64,000 nucleotides of DNA from Saccharofermentans sp. GTDB lineage: Bacteria; Bacillota; Clostridia; Saccharofermentanales; Saccharofermentanaceae. Where the stretch lies: positions 1 through 64,000 of the forward strand of contig JAILNR010000011.1 of NCBI GenBank assembly GCA_024691325.1. The letters are read 5' to 3'. This document shows positions 47,439 to 56,569 of this stretch, in pieces (the first letter of the stretch is position 1; each line of letters opens with the position of its first letter). A program made the translations under genes and the position numbers. Below the pieces are notes generated by a model. The model had not been told where the DNA came from and searched no databases. It worked only from the letters and a program-made list of their open reading frames with translations.

Positions 47439-49019
47439 TCAGTCTGCGATGTAACCTGTGATCGGCTTATTAGCGAGCATTATGAGCTTGATCTGCTCTT
47501 TAATGTCCTCGAACTTGGTCTCGCCGTATCTTACCTCGAGGATAACGCTGTCTACCTCAGGAAGAAGCTTTCTTGCCTGGGGATCGGTTATAAGGTTAGG
47601 TGCATTATAGATCTTAATGTCCTTGATCTTATCCTTAAGACTCTTAACGGCATCACCTGTACCAAGTACAAGGATCGACTTAACATCCGAGCCGTAAACC
47701 GCGAGGTTTGCTGCTGCAGCCTCTGCCGCATCAACATCACCGTCATTCAATCTGCCGACTCTTCTTAACCACTTGTCAAACTTGCCGGAGTGCTTGTAAA
47801 GAGCCTTCTCTCCGTCAGTATGTGAACCCAGATCGAAAAGCGTAAATCTGTTTACGAGCTGTGACTTTGTAAGTGCAATACTGCTCAGGATGTACTTGAT
47901 GATGAGGATAAGTGCGTAGAAAAGGAAAGATGCAACAACACCCAAAGCACCGAACTTAACAGCAGACTTTGCAGCCTCAACGGGCACATTAGGCATCTCA
48001 TGCATTGTGTTAACGATGATGTCGCCATGCTGCTTCTGAAGATTCTTAAGGCTCTTGATGTACATCTCAAGATTCTCCTGAAGATCTACGAGTTCCTCAG
48101 ATGTCTGTGTCTGAAGATTCTGGATCTTATCATCATGGAGCATATTGAAGAAGTAGTTAACGGTTGTTGTCTCGTTGGGGAACATCGATTCTGATGTTGC
48201 ATCCCTGTAAACATCTACTTCCTGTACAACTCTTTCAAGAAGGTCAAGTGCGTCCTGTGCGGAGACACCTACAACCTTTATGATGATGAGCGCAACTCTG
48301 TCACTGTTGATATCAGTTGCGATCGAGAAATTAACGTCTGTGCTTACATTCGTATCAAGTCCGGAACCGGAAGAAGTGGATACGCTTGTTGCACCTTCGG
48401 AATTACCGAATGTTATATCGGAAACCGTAACAGCTTCCTTAAGATACTTGGGATCAACACCAATCTCCTGTGCGTACTCATCGAGGTAGTTACCATTCTT
48501 AAGGTAATCAACATAAGAAGCTGCGATTACACTTGCTGAATTGGCAGGAGCTCCCTCGGGTACTGTGATCATGATATCTGCTTCCGCAGTCGGAACGGAC
48601 TGGGGATCGACTCTCATGAGAATGGAATCGTTATAGTAGTCAGTCATTGACATGAGGTCACGTCTGCTCTGAGAGATGATATCGTTCAAGTTGTTGATAC
48701 TGTCCAAAGTGGCAACCTGCTCAAGGATCAGCTGCTCCTCATCTGTAAGGATCTCGTCCTCGGGAAGCTCGATACCGTTCTTCAAAGCGTAGTTTGTGTT
48801 AGCCTGCTTGGCAAGAAGTGCTGCAGGATCATCAAGGTATTCCTGATAAGCGTAAGCAAGGTTGGAAGTTCTGATAGCTTCCTTTGCTCCCATTACACCG
48901 CCTAAGCCTATACCGACGATAAGCACCAGTGCGAGTGCCTTCCTCCAGTGAAGGAAGCAGTATGTCAGCATGTCCTTGATATTTATCTCGGTCTCGTCTT
49001 CGTTGATGATGTAATTCAT
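47439..49019 (-). CDS. Wzz/polysaccharide co-polymerase family protein with degenerate BY-kinase-like C-terminus
   Basis: EINIKDMLTYCFLHWRKALALVLIVGIGLGGVMGAK (Wzz N-term), second TM near VVASFLFYALILIIKYIL, then AAAANLAVYGSDVKSILVLGTGD...SVILEVRYGETKFEDIKEQIKLIMLANKPITGYIAD. Confidence 0.75.
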   Translation of the reverse strand: MNYIINEDETEINIKDMLTYCFLHWRKALALVLIVGIGLGGVMGAKEAIRTSNLAYAYQEYLDDPAALLAKQANTNYALKNGIELPEDEILTDEEQLILEQVATLDSINNLNDIISQSRRDLMSMTDYYNDSILMRVDPQSVPTAEADIMITVPEGAPANSASVIAASYVDYLKNGNYLDEYAQEIGVDPKYLKEAVTVSDITFGNSEGATSVSTSSGSGLDTNVSTDVNFSIATDINSDRVALIIIKVVGVSAQDALDLLERVVQEVDVYRDATSESMFPNETTTVNYFFNMLHDDKIQNLQTQTSEELVDLQENLEMYIKSLKNLQKQHGDIIVNTMHEMPNVPVEAAKSAVKFGALGVVASFLFYALILIIKYILSSIALTKSQLVNRFTLFDLGSHTDGEKALYKHSGKFDKWLRRVGRLNDGDVDAAEAAAANLAVYGSDVKSILVLGTGDAVKSLKDKIKDIKIYNAPNLITDPQARKLLPEVDSVILEVRYGETKFEDIKEQIKLIMLANKPITGYIAD

Positions 49020-49038
49020 GTGTTTCCTCCAAAGGGGG

Positions 49039-50265
49039 TTAAGTAGTCTTTGCCATTATATCATTCTTATTATTTATATATATAGGGGCGCCGGAATGTA
49101 AAATCGTTGAAATATCGGCCGTAAGCAGCAACAAAGTTATGTTATATGATAGTTCGAGCATGTGGTGCTCGATCATGAAAGTCATAGTGATTATCCCGAC
49201 AAATATCATGCCGTACAGCATATCCTTCCTTATAAGCCTTATTCCGATCAGGGCATATGCAACAAAAAGTACAGCAAGAAGTATTATGCCGTACTTGAAC
49301 AGATACTTGATATAAGCCGAATCGTAGAACACATACGCATAGTTTCTTACACCGCCGTTAGCGTTACCGTTCTCGGCGAAGTTCGGATTGCCCAGAAACT
49401 TAAACCCGTAAAGGCCCATACCTATCTTTCCCAGACTTAATCTGTAACTCATCTTGGCATCAAGAGAATACATAAAGGGCTTCGTCTCATCATAAATATA
49501 TGTGACCACGAGGATGGCAGCTGCACAAAGAGGCATAAATGCGCTTACAAGTACAGCTTTTATCTTCTTACCGATCTTAAGCGGCCTGAACTTGCAAAGT
49601 TTACATATGAGGACCACCGCGAGCATGATCCCGGCACTTATCATGTCAACTCGTGCGCTCGTGAAAATGAATACGGCAAATAAAGCCGCACCGGCACCGA
49701 TGATCTCCACATAAGTGATGCGCTTCCACCTCAGAATAAAATACGTAACCGCAAGATAGAAAATGTGTGCAAAGCAGTCCGTCGGATAGATAATTCCGAA
49801 CGAATGCCTGACGCTCTCATTAATGCCGTAATTTGTATTAAAGACATAGTCAGGGATAATTCCCGTACGTGAGCAGATAAACGCTGTAAAACTTATAAGA
49901 ACGCCGATATACACATACAGGACACCTATCCTCTTGAATGACACGCACGACGCTGCGCATGTGATCAAGCCCGCATCGAGCACAAAAGTGTCACCGCGGC
50001 TTACGGCAAAGAATATACCCAGTCCCACAAAAACGGAGAACACAGTTATGACCGGTATACCGAGTTCATCTTTAAACACATACATACGGTAAACAGCGCA
50101 TGCCATAAGCACGCCTCTTAACACGCTGTAGTACTCACCCTGGATATTAAGTTCAAATGTCGTCGTCTGAAGGTAGAAGAATATCACATAGAAAGAAAAG
50201 GCCGTGAGGAATAAAGCCTCCGTTAATACCTTTCCGTCCGTGATAAGTTTCTTTGCTGTCGTCAC
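49039..50265 (-). CDS. Multi-TM O-antigen polymerase-like protein (Wzy candidate 2)
   Basis: About 10 hydrophobic segments; SVRHSFGIIYPTDCFAHIFYLAVTYFILRWK; GTG start overlapping the upstream stop. Confidence 0.6.
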   Translation of the reverse strand: MTTAKKLITDGKVLTEALFLTAFSFYVIFFYLQTTTFELNIQGEYYSVLRGVLMACAVYRMYVFKDELGIPVITVFSVFVGLGIFFAVSRGDTFVLDAGLITCAASCVSFKRIGVLYVYIGVLISFTAFICSRTGIIPDYVFNTNYGINESVRHSFGIIYPTDCFAHIFYLAVTYFILRWKRITYVEIIGAGAALFAVFIFTSARVDMISAGIMLAVVLICKLCKFRPLKIGKKIKAVLVSAFMPLCAAAILVVTYIYDETKPFMYSLDAKMSYRLSLGKIGMGLYGFKFLGNPNFAENGNANGGVRNYAYVFYDSAYIKYLFKYGIILLAVLFVAYALIGIRLIRKDMLYGMIFVGIITMTFMIEHHMLELSYNITLLLLTADISTILHSGAPIYINNKNDIMAKTT

Positions 50266-51680
50266 TTCGATCCCTTCATACCGAATACGGTACCGATGGT
50301 CTTGACGAATATCTTGATATCAAGACCGATGCTGAAGTTTCTTATGTATTCATTATCAAGTCTTACGATCTCTTCAAAATCCTTGATATCGGATCTGCCC
50401 GACACCTGCCACATTCCCGTAAGTCCGGGCTTCATGGCAAGACGGCTCATGTGATGTCTCTTATAGTTCTCATACTCATCGAGCGTGGGAGGTCTTGTTC
50501 CTATCAGGGACATATCACCCTTCAGAATATTCCAGAACTGGGGGAACTCATCTATGCTCGCCTTACGCATAAACTTTCCTGCCGGGAATATTCTCGGGTC
50601 ATTCTCCATCTTGAACATGAGACCTTTCATCTCGTTCTGGCTCATAAGTTCCTTCTTGCGTTCCTCGGCATCAACATACATGGAACGGAATTTATACATC
50701 GTAAAGAGCTTACCGTTCTTACCTACTCGGGTCTGCTTGAAGAAAACGGGACCCGGTGCCTGTATCTTGATGACAGGAATAAGTACGAGCGTAAGTATTG
50801 CCGTTACCGCCATTCCTATGATAGAGAACAGGATATCAAATACTCTCTTAACAAGAAGCTCACCCATCGTAGCCTTGCTTATAGTCGATGTGATGACAGT
50901 ATAGTTGCCGATCTGATTGATCGATGCATTGACCATATTCGGTGTCTCGAGATTCATTGCTCTGTGTACGGTGATACCCATGTTAATGAATGTGGTCGCA
51001 AGACGTCCGCCTGTCTTCGTCAGCATAAACACATCGTTTATAGGATTCTCTTTAACGTAATCGAGCATATCCTTTTGCTTGATTACAGGTATACCCATGT
51101 ACTCCGTGCCCTGATATGCATCAGTAAAGATGATTCCCTTGAAGTGGTAAAAACCGCTGTTGTTCTTAATCAGAGTGGTTATAAATTCCTCTGCCGTGTC
51201 AGTCTGCATTACAAGCAAAACACCGGCCGATTCCGAACCATCCATAAACTTTATCCTCAGGATAAGTTTCCTGAAGGTTCTGAACATCATCATTATCGCG
51301 ATATCGAATATGAAGAAATATCCGATCATAAGTCGCGAATAGATAGCTGAAGTCTTGATAACATACAGGAACGCGAAGAGCGTAAAGAGCATCTCCACAT
51401 TCAGTATGAATACGCTCCATCCTTCCACGATATGTCCACGCTTTACGATACCGGTATGAGGCCCCGTGAAAAGCATGAATACTATATACGACAAGAGCAG
51501 GACAACATTAACTATCCTGAAAGCGCGCGACGCCTCCGAATTACCGTCAGAAAAAATCGTCAGAAACTCTGCGATCCCGAACCTGGTAATGATCGCAAGC
51601 AAAAAGGAGACCTCAATGCTTATGAGATCAAGCAGTATAAAATCTATATGCTTTACTCTTGAATCGGATTTGGCGTCCAT
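50262..51680 (-). CDS. Polyprenyl glycosylphosphotransferase (initiating sugar transferase)
   Basis: KRVFDILFSIIGMAV...GPVFFKQTRVGKNGKLFTMYKFRSMYVDAEERK...RKASIDEFPQFWNILKGDMSLIGTRPP...KPGLTGMWQVSGRSD. Confidence 0.93.
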   Translation of the reverse strand: MDAKSDSRVKHIDFILLDLISIEVSFLLAIITRFGIAEFLTIFSDGNSEASRAFRIVNVVLLLSYIVFMLFTGPHTGIVKRGHIVEGWSVFILNVEMLFTLFAFLYVIKTSAIYSRLMIGYFFIFDIAIMMMFRTFRKLILRIKFMDGSESAGVLLVMQTDTAEEFITTLIKNNSGFYHFKGIIFTDAYQGTEYMGIPVIKQKDMLDYVKENPINDVFMLTKTGGRLATTFINMGITVHRAMNLETPNMVNASINQIGNYTVITSTISKATMGELLVKRVFDILFSIIGMAVTAILTLVLIPVIKIQAPGPVFFKQTRVGKNGKLFTMYKFRSMYVDAEERKKELMSQNEMKGLMFKMENDPRIFPAGKFMRKASIDEFPQFWNILKGDMSLIGTRPPTLDEYENYKRHHMSRLAMKPGLTGMWQVSGRSDIKDFEEIVRLDNEYIRNFSIGLDIKIFVKTIGTVFGMKGSK

Positions 51681-51690
51681 CCGTTAAAAT

Positions 51691-52176
51691 TTACACCTCT
51701 ACGGACATGATCTCGATTACAACGGGCTCGAGGGGCTTGTCATTGTAGTCGGTCTTAACAGAAGCAATCTTATCTACTACTTCGATTCCTTCAAAAACCT
51801 TTCCGAAAGCTGCATACTCGCCGTCAAGGTGAGGTGCATCCTCATGCATGATGAAGAACTGTGATCCTGCAGAATCAGGCAGCATGGATCTTGCCATGGA
51901 CAATACGCCTCTGCTGTGGTTCAAGGTGTTCATGAAACCGTTAGAAGCGAACTCACCCTTAATTGAATATCCGGGACCACCCATACCGGTTCCCTCGGGA
52001 TCTCCGCCCTGGATCATGAAGCCCGGGATTATTCTGTGGAATGTAAGCCCGTTATAGAAACCGGAACTTGCAAGCTTGATAAAGTTCTCAACTGTAATAG
52101 GAGCGATCTGGGGATAAAGCTCAGCCTTGATATCGCCCATTCCCTTGATCTTGATTGTTACGATAGGATTTGCCAT
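51691..52176 (-). CDS. Peptidyl-prolyl cis-trans isomerase, cyclophilin type
   Basis: AELYPQIAPITVENFIKLASSGFYNGLTFHRIIPGFMIQGGDPEGTGMGGPGY. Confidence 0.95.
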   Translation of the reverse strand: MANPIVTIKIKGMGDIKAELYPQIAPITVENFIKLASSGFYNGLTFHRIIPGFMIQGGDPEGTGMGGPGYSIKGEFASNGFMNTLNHSRGVLSMARSMLPDSAGSQFFIMHEDAPHLDGEYAAFGKVFEGIEVVDKIASVKTDYNDKPLEPVVIEIMSVEV

Positions 52177-52188
52177 TATTCTTACCTC

Positions 52189-53646
52189 TTATCTGGTTTT
52201 TCTGTATCCTCTTAAAATGTCATCTCTGATCTTCCAAAGTTCTGGTGACAGATCAACATAATAATTATGAGGATTCTCGAATCTCTTTACGGAATCCCAA
52301 AGAGTATCGAGCTGCTTTGTGCAGTAATTTCTTATCTCGCTTATAGTGGGCACATTATAGACCAACTCACCGTGTCTGAAAACCTCTACAAGGATCTTCT
52401 TTGCAGTGTAATTAGTTAATGTCTTTGCCTTCCATGTCTCAACGGGGTCAAAGATCTCATAAGGCTCGCCTTCAGGTATCTTCTCGCCCTTTACAAACAG
52501 GACATCAGCCAAAGCCTTGCCTGTCTCATTATCATAGAATCTTACGATTTCTTTATCGCAAGGTGTTGTTACCTTTGCTGTTGTCTCCGATATCTTCATC
52601 TTCGGGATAACATTACCGTTCTCATCCTCTACGGCAGCAATCTTATAAACCCCTCCGAAAACAGGCTCAGCCTTGGATGTGATGAGTCTCTCGCCCACAC
52701 CGAAGGAATCGATGCACGCGCCCTGCGAGATCAGGTCTCTTATCAGGTACTCGTCAAGAGCATTGGAGACTGTGATCTTACAGTCGGTAAGGCCGGCCTC
52801 ATCAAGCATCTTTCTTGCTTTCTGAGTCATATATGTAAGGTCGCCGGAATCGATTCTGATACCCAGAAGCCTCTTGCCCATCGGCTCGAGCACCTCATGT
52901 GCACATCTGATCGCATTCGGAATACCTGACTTTAAAACATCATATGTATCAACAAGCAAAAGACACTTATCGGGATATGACTCGGCGTAAGCCTTAAAAG
53001 CTTCAAACTCATCGTCGTAGAGCATTACCCAGGAATGCGCCATAGTTCCGGACAAAGGTATATCAAACTGCTGTCCGCAGATAGTACAGGAAGTTCCTGC
53101 CGCACCTGCGATATAAGCAGCACGTGCACCGAGAACGGAAGCATCAAATCCCTGTGCTCTTCTTGCACCAAACTCCATGATAGGTCTGCCCTCTGCAGCG
53201 CGGACTATTCTTGCAGTCTTGGTTGCGATCAATGTCTGGTGATTTATTGTACAAAGAAGTGCAGTCTCGAGAAGCTGTGCCTGCAATGCAGGTCCTCTTA
53301 CCTTGATAAGAGGTTCTCTCGGGAATATCGGGGTTCCTTCGGGAACGGCCCAGACATCACATGTGAACTTGAAATTTCTCAAATACTCTATGAACTTGCC
53401 ATCAAATCCATAGCCGCTGAGGAACTTAAGGTCTTCTTCGGTAAAATGCAGATTGGAAAGATAATCGATAACCTGCTCGAGTCCGGCCATAATAGCATAT
53501 CCGCCCTGCTCCGGAACATTTCTGAAGAAAGCGTCGAAATACACAATCTTCTCAGCTTTACCGTCATCAAGATAACCCTTGCCCATGGTAAGCTCATAAA
53601 AATCCGTCAACATCGTCATGTTGGTTCTATTGTTCCAGACTTCCAT
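52189..53646 (-). CDS. pncB: Nicotinate phosphoribosyltransferase
   Basis: TDFYELTMGKGYL...FDAFFRNVPEQGGYAIMAGLEQVIDYL...EFGARRAQGFDASVLGARAAYIAG; SD AAGGAGGTCGGGT. Confidence 0.95.
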   Translation of the reverse strand: MEVWNNRTNMTMLTDFYELTMGKGYLDDGKAEKIVYFDAFFRNVPEQGGYAIMAGLEQVIDYLSNLHFTEEDLKFLSGYGFDGKFIEYLRNFKFTCDVWAVPEGTPIFPREPLIKVRGPALQAQLLETALLCTINHQTLIATKTARIVRAAEGRPIMEFGARRAQGFDASVLGARAAYIAGAAGTSCTICGQQFDIPLSGTMAHSWVMLYDDEFEAFKAYAESYPDKCLLLVDTYDVLKSGIPNAIRCAHEVLEPMGKRLLGIRIDSGDLTYMTQKARKMLDEAGLTDCKITVSNALDEYLIRDLISQGACIDSFGVGERLITSKAEPVFGGVYKIAAVEDENGNVIPKMKISETTAKVTTPCDKEIVRFYDNETGKALADVLFVKGEKIPEGEPYEIFDPVETWKAKTLTNYTAKKILVEVFRHGELVYNVPTISEIRNYCTKQLDTLWDSVKRFENPHNYYVDLSPELWKIRDDILRGYRKTR

Positions 53647-53667
53647 ACCCGACCTCCTTGAATGCTC

Positions 53668-53698
53668 ATAAAAAGCTCCGGGGCATACCCCGGAGCTT
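53668..53698 (-). terminator. Intrinsic terminator downstream of the SPFH gene, immediately upstream of pncB
   Basis: Perfect 11-bp stem AAGCTCCGGGG-(4 nt)-CCCCGGAGCTT followed on the minus strand by a T run. Confidence 0.85.
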
Positions 53699-53715
53699 AT
53701 ATTTTACCATAAACA

Positions 53716-53730
53716 CAAACATCTTGTTTG
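53716..53730. promoter_or_regulatory. Operator-like 6-3-6 palindrome CAAACA-TCT-TGTTTG
   Basis: Perfect inverted repeat in the short gap between the SPFH stop and the terminator. Confidence 0.3.
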
Positions 53731-53733
53731 CTC

Positions 53734-54615
53734 TTATGACTTGATGATCTCCTTAACAGATGTAGCAAGTCCCGCAACACCCTGAAGTTCTGAAGGAATG
53801 ATGATCTTTGTTGCCTGACCGTTAGCGATCTTCTCCATAGCCTCCAAAGATCTGATCTTAACAAGACCGTCATCAGCCTGAACATTCTTGATCATCTGAA
53901 GACCCTGAGCCTTAGCCTCATTGATCTTGAGGATAGCCTCTGCCTGACCTTCTGCCTCACGGATAGCTGCCTCTTTACGAGCCTCAGCACGAAGGATTGC
54001 TGACTCCTTCTCACCCTCTGCCTCACGGATAGCTGCTTCCTTCTTACCTTCTGCAATGAGGATAGCCTCTCTCTTCTCTCGCTCAGCCTTCATCTGCTTC
54101 TCCATCGCAGCCTGAATTTCACGGGGAGGAATGATGTTCTTAAGCTCAACACGGTTAACCTTGATTCCCCAAGGGTCTGTTGCCTCGTCGAGGATCTCTC
54201 TCATTCTTGTGTTGATAATGTCACGGGATGTGAGAGTCTGGTCGAGCTCGAGGTCACCGATGATGTTACGAAGTGTTGTAGCAGAAAGGTTCTCGATAGC
54301 GATGATAGGACGCTCGATACCGTATGTATAGAGCTTAGGATCAACGATCTGATAGAAAAGAACCGTATCGATCTGCATTGTAACGTTATCCTTTGTGATA
54401 ACGGCCTGAGGAGCAAAGTCTGCAACCTTCTCCTTCAAAGAGATCCTCTTGGCGATCTTATCGATGAAAGGAACCTTGAGATGGAATCCTGTGTCGAATG
54501 TCGTCTTGTATGTACCGAAGCGCTCAATGATATGAGTTGTAGCCTGGGGTACGATATCGATCGACAGTACTGCCAAGATGATGAATACTACTGAAACGAT
54601 AATGATGATAGGCAT
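53734..54615 (-). CDS. SPFH/band 7 (stomatin-like) membrane protein
   Basis: IVPQATTHIIERFGTYKTTFDTGFHLKVPFIDKIAKRISLKEKV...Ala/Glu-rich coiled coil. ATG 54615 with AAGGAGGAG SD preferred over the listed 54657. Confidence 0.92.
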   Translation of the reverse strand: MPIIIIVSVVFIILAVLSIDIVPQATTHIIERFGTYKTTFDTGFHLKVPFIDKIAKRISLKEKVADFAPQAVITKDNVTMQIDTVLFYQIVDPKLYTYGIERPIIAIENLSATTLRNIIGDLELDQTLTSRDIINTRMREILDEATDPWGIKVNRVELKNIIPPREIQAAMEKQMKAEREKREAILIAEGKKEAAIREAEGEKESAILRAEARKEAAIREAEGQAEAILKINEAKAQGLQMIKNVQADDGLVKIRSLEAMEKIANGQATKIIIPSELQGVAGLATSVKEIIKS

Positions 54616-54619
54616 ATAT

Positions 54620-55078
54620 TTACTCCTCCTTGTAATCCTCGACCAAGAGCTTAACACCCTCGATCGCTAATACCTTAACTTTTGCGCCTTCAGGTATAAC
54701 CTGATTCTCTTCGCGGGTCTTGGCGCTCCAGACCTGTCCCTTTACTTTTACCTGACCTTTTGCTTCGAGTGTATCGATAGTCTTGATAACTACTCCTATT
54801 TCTCCAAAGAGTCTGTCAGCGTTGGTCGCATTTTCTTTCCTCTTATATCTCTCATTAAGCTGGGGCTTGATCCACTTAACGCAGATGAAGAAGAAAACTA
54901 TAGAGACTACTACCATAACCAGTATCTGTATGCCGATTGGAGCTCCGAAGTATGCACAAATCGCTGCAACTGCACTTCCTACCGCACACCAGATCGTTGT
55001 TAATCCCAACGTGATACCTTCGATGACTATAAATATAACCGCAAGTATCAACCATAATACCCACATGCTGATATCCAT
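54620..55078 (-). CDS. NfeD family protein
   Basis: WLILAVIFIVIEGITLGLTTIWCAVGSAVAAICAYFGAPIGIQ; C-terminal OB-fold GEIGVVIKTIDTLEAKGQVKVKGQVWSA. Confidence 0.9.
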   Translation of the reverse strand: MDISMWVLWLILAVIFIVIEGITLGLTTIWCAVGSAVAAICAYFGAPIGIQILVMVVVSIVFFFICVKWIKPQLNERYKRKENATNADRLFGEIGVVIKTIDTLEAKGQVKVKGQVWSAKTREENQVIPEGAKVKVLAIEGVKLLVEDYKEE

Positions 55079-55110
55079 AATCCTATCCCCCTTTCCACGA
55101 ATTTATGTAA

Positions 55111-55139
55111 ATTATAGTTAACGGAATATGGGGTTTCAA
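55111..55139 (-). promoter_or_regulatory. Sigma-A promoter for nfeD-SPFH
   Basis: Minus strand TTGAAA, 17 nt, TATAAT; SD GGAAAGGGGGA before ATG 55078. Confidence 0.75.
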
Positions 55140-55178
55140 TGAACTTACAGCCATCTTATACTTTTCTTAATCTTTGCA

Positions 55179-55823
55179 TCACCTGCTCAAAACAGTAGTT
55201 CCAAATATAATTATATCCAAAAGCAGATTCACAAGCGCACAGAATCCGATCAACATATCCTTTGCAAAATCATCCAGGGCATTTCTTTCAAAGAAATATC
55301 CCACTACTGCGATAACATTCAAAATCAGCTGAACATACGCGAATACATCTGTTCTTTCGGACGCTCCGAGCATCTTCGGATCACTTAATATTTCCTCGCT
55401 CTCAATCCCGTCTCTTACCTGCTCAAGGCGGTCGCAGTATTCTTCATATGTATATGTCTTACCCTGTAAAACGCTATAGTCTTCAGGACTTACATAATTA
55501 AGCCTGTTAACGGGGAAATCCCTGTAGGTGTTCCCATCGTGAACCACCGTACAATAACTGCCCTGCAGATTGTATGCATACACATCCGCATTGGTTTGAA
55601 GCAGAAGCATATTTCTTGAGTCAGTCATATCAAGATTGGTGTTATAGATAAGGTTAGGATCCGTGGGTTCCGTCGTCTTTGCATGTGCAAGAAAATAGTA
55701 TTCTCCCGCTTCATATTTCTCATAAGATTCTCTATAGGGATCTACCTGACTGAACAGGCTGATTAAAGACATAACTGTAGAAATGAATATGAAGCCTATG
55801 CAGGCATACTTAAACTTATTCAT
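55179..55823 (-). CDS. Hypothetical membrane protein
   Basis: 214 aa; N-terminal TM, extracellular region, two C-terminal TM segments; no family recognised. Confidence 0.6.
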   Translation of the reverse strand: MNKFKYACIGFIFISTVMSLISLFSQVDPYRESYEKYEAGEYYFLAHAKTTEPTDPNLIYNTNLDMTDSRNMLLLQTNADVYAYNLQGSYCTVVHDGNTYRDFPVNRLNYVSPEDYSVLQGKTYTYEEYCDRLEQVRDGIESEEILSDPKMLGASERTDVFAYVQLILNVIAVVGYFFERNALDDFAKDMLIGFCALVNLLLDIIIFGTTVLSR

Positions 55824-56565
55824 AATCGTAGAAAACCTCCTCGAGTGTCAGCCCTTCAGGAGGAAGAGTCTTACCTGCTTTCTCCCGGTCACATGACGCG
55901 ATAATGGAAGGTATATCCTCCACGGCAATCTTTCCCTGTCCGACATATAAAAGTGTACCTGCAATTATCCGGACCATGTTGTAAAGAAACGCCTCCCCGA
56001 CAACCTCAATCTTGATAATGCCTTCGTCATCAGGATCATATACCCTTACCCTGGACAGACGTCTTACAGTTGTATTCTGCGATCCGCCTGCCGCACAAAA
56101 AGCTTTAAAGTCGTGCTCACCTTCAAACAAAGGTGCTGCGCTTTTCATCTTATCAATATCCAGGTTTCCCGTCACCAGGTGGGAAAACCTTCTTCTCATA
56201 GGACTTTTAAAAGGGGAGTTATAAATTCTGTAGATATATCTTTTTCCTTTGTTGTCAAACCTGGCGTTAAAATCATCACGCACCCGGATTGCTCTTACAA
56301 CAGCTACATCTTCAGGAAGAAGTGCGTTACATGCAAAAGGGATCTTATCTTCAGGAATAACAAACGGGACCTTCGCCGAACAGACGAGGCCGCGTGCGTG
56401 GACCCCTGCATCTGTCCGGGATGATCCCGTTACTTTGATTTCTTCTTTATAAAGAGTAGTAAGTACTTCCTGTATCTGCCCCTGAACAGATCTGCCGTTA
56501 TCCTGATATTGCCAGCCGACAAAATCAGTGCCGTCGAATTCGATTACAAGAGCAATAGTGGGCAT
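55816..56565 (-). CDS. truA: tRNA pseudouridine(38-40) synthase
   Basis: IALVIEFDGTDFVGWQYQDNGRSVQGQI...GSSRTDAGVHARG...FLYNMVRIIAGTLL. ATG 56565 preferred over GTG 56598, which would overlap the ROK gene by 29 nt. Confidence 0.92.
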   Translation of the reverse strand: MPTIALVIEFDGTDFVGWQYQDNGRSVQGQIQEVLTTLYKEEIKVTGSSRTDAGVHARGLVCSAKVPFVIPEDKIPFACNALLPEDVAVVRAIRVRDDFNARFDNKGKRYIYRIYNSPFKSPMRRRFSHLVTGNLDIDKMKSAAPLFEGEHDFKAFCAAGGSQNTTVRRLSRVRVYDPDDEGIIKIEVVGEAFLYNMVRIIAGTLLYVGQGKIAVEDIPSIIASCDREKAGKTLPPEGLTLEEVFYDYE

Positions 56566-56569
56566 CGCC

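Noticed and set aside
50253-51350. 365-aa plus-strand ORF
   Set aside because: Lies antisense within the well-supported initiating sugar transferase; His/Tyr/Arg-rich composition and no recognisable domain. Shadow ORF.
53035-53661. 208-aa plus-strand Cys/Ser-rich ORF
   Set aside because: Antisense to pncB; composition is a by-product of the opposite-strand codons.
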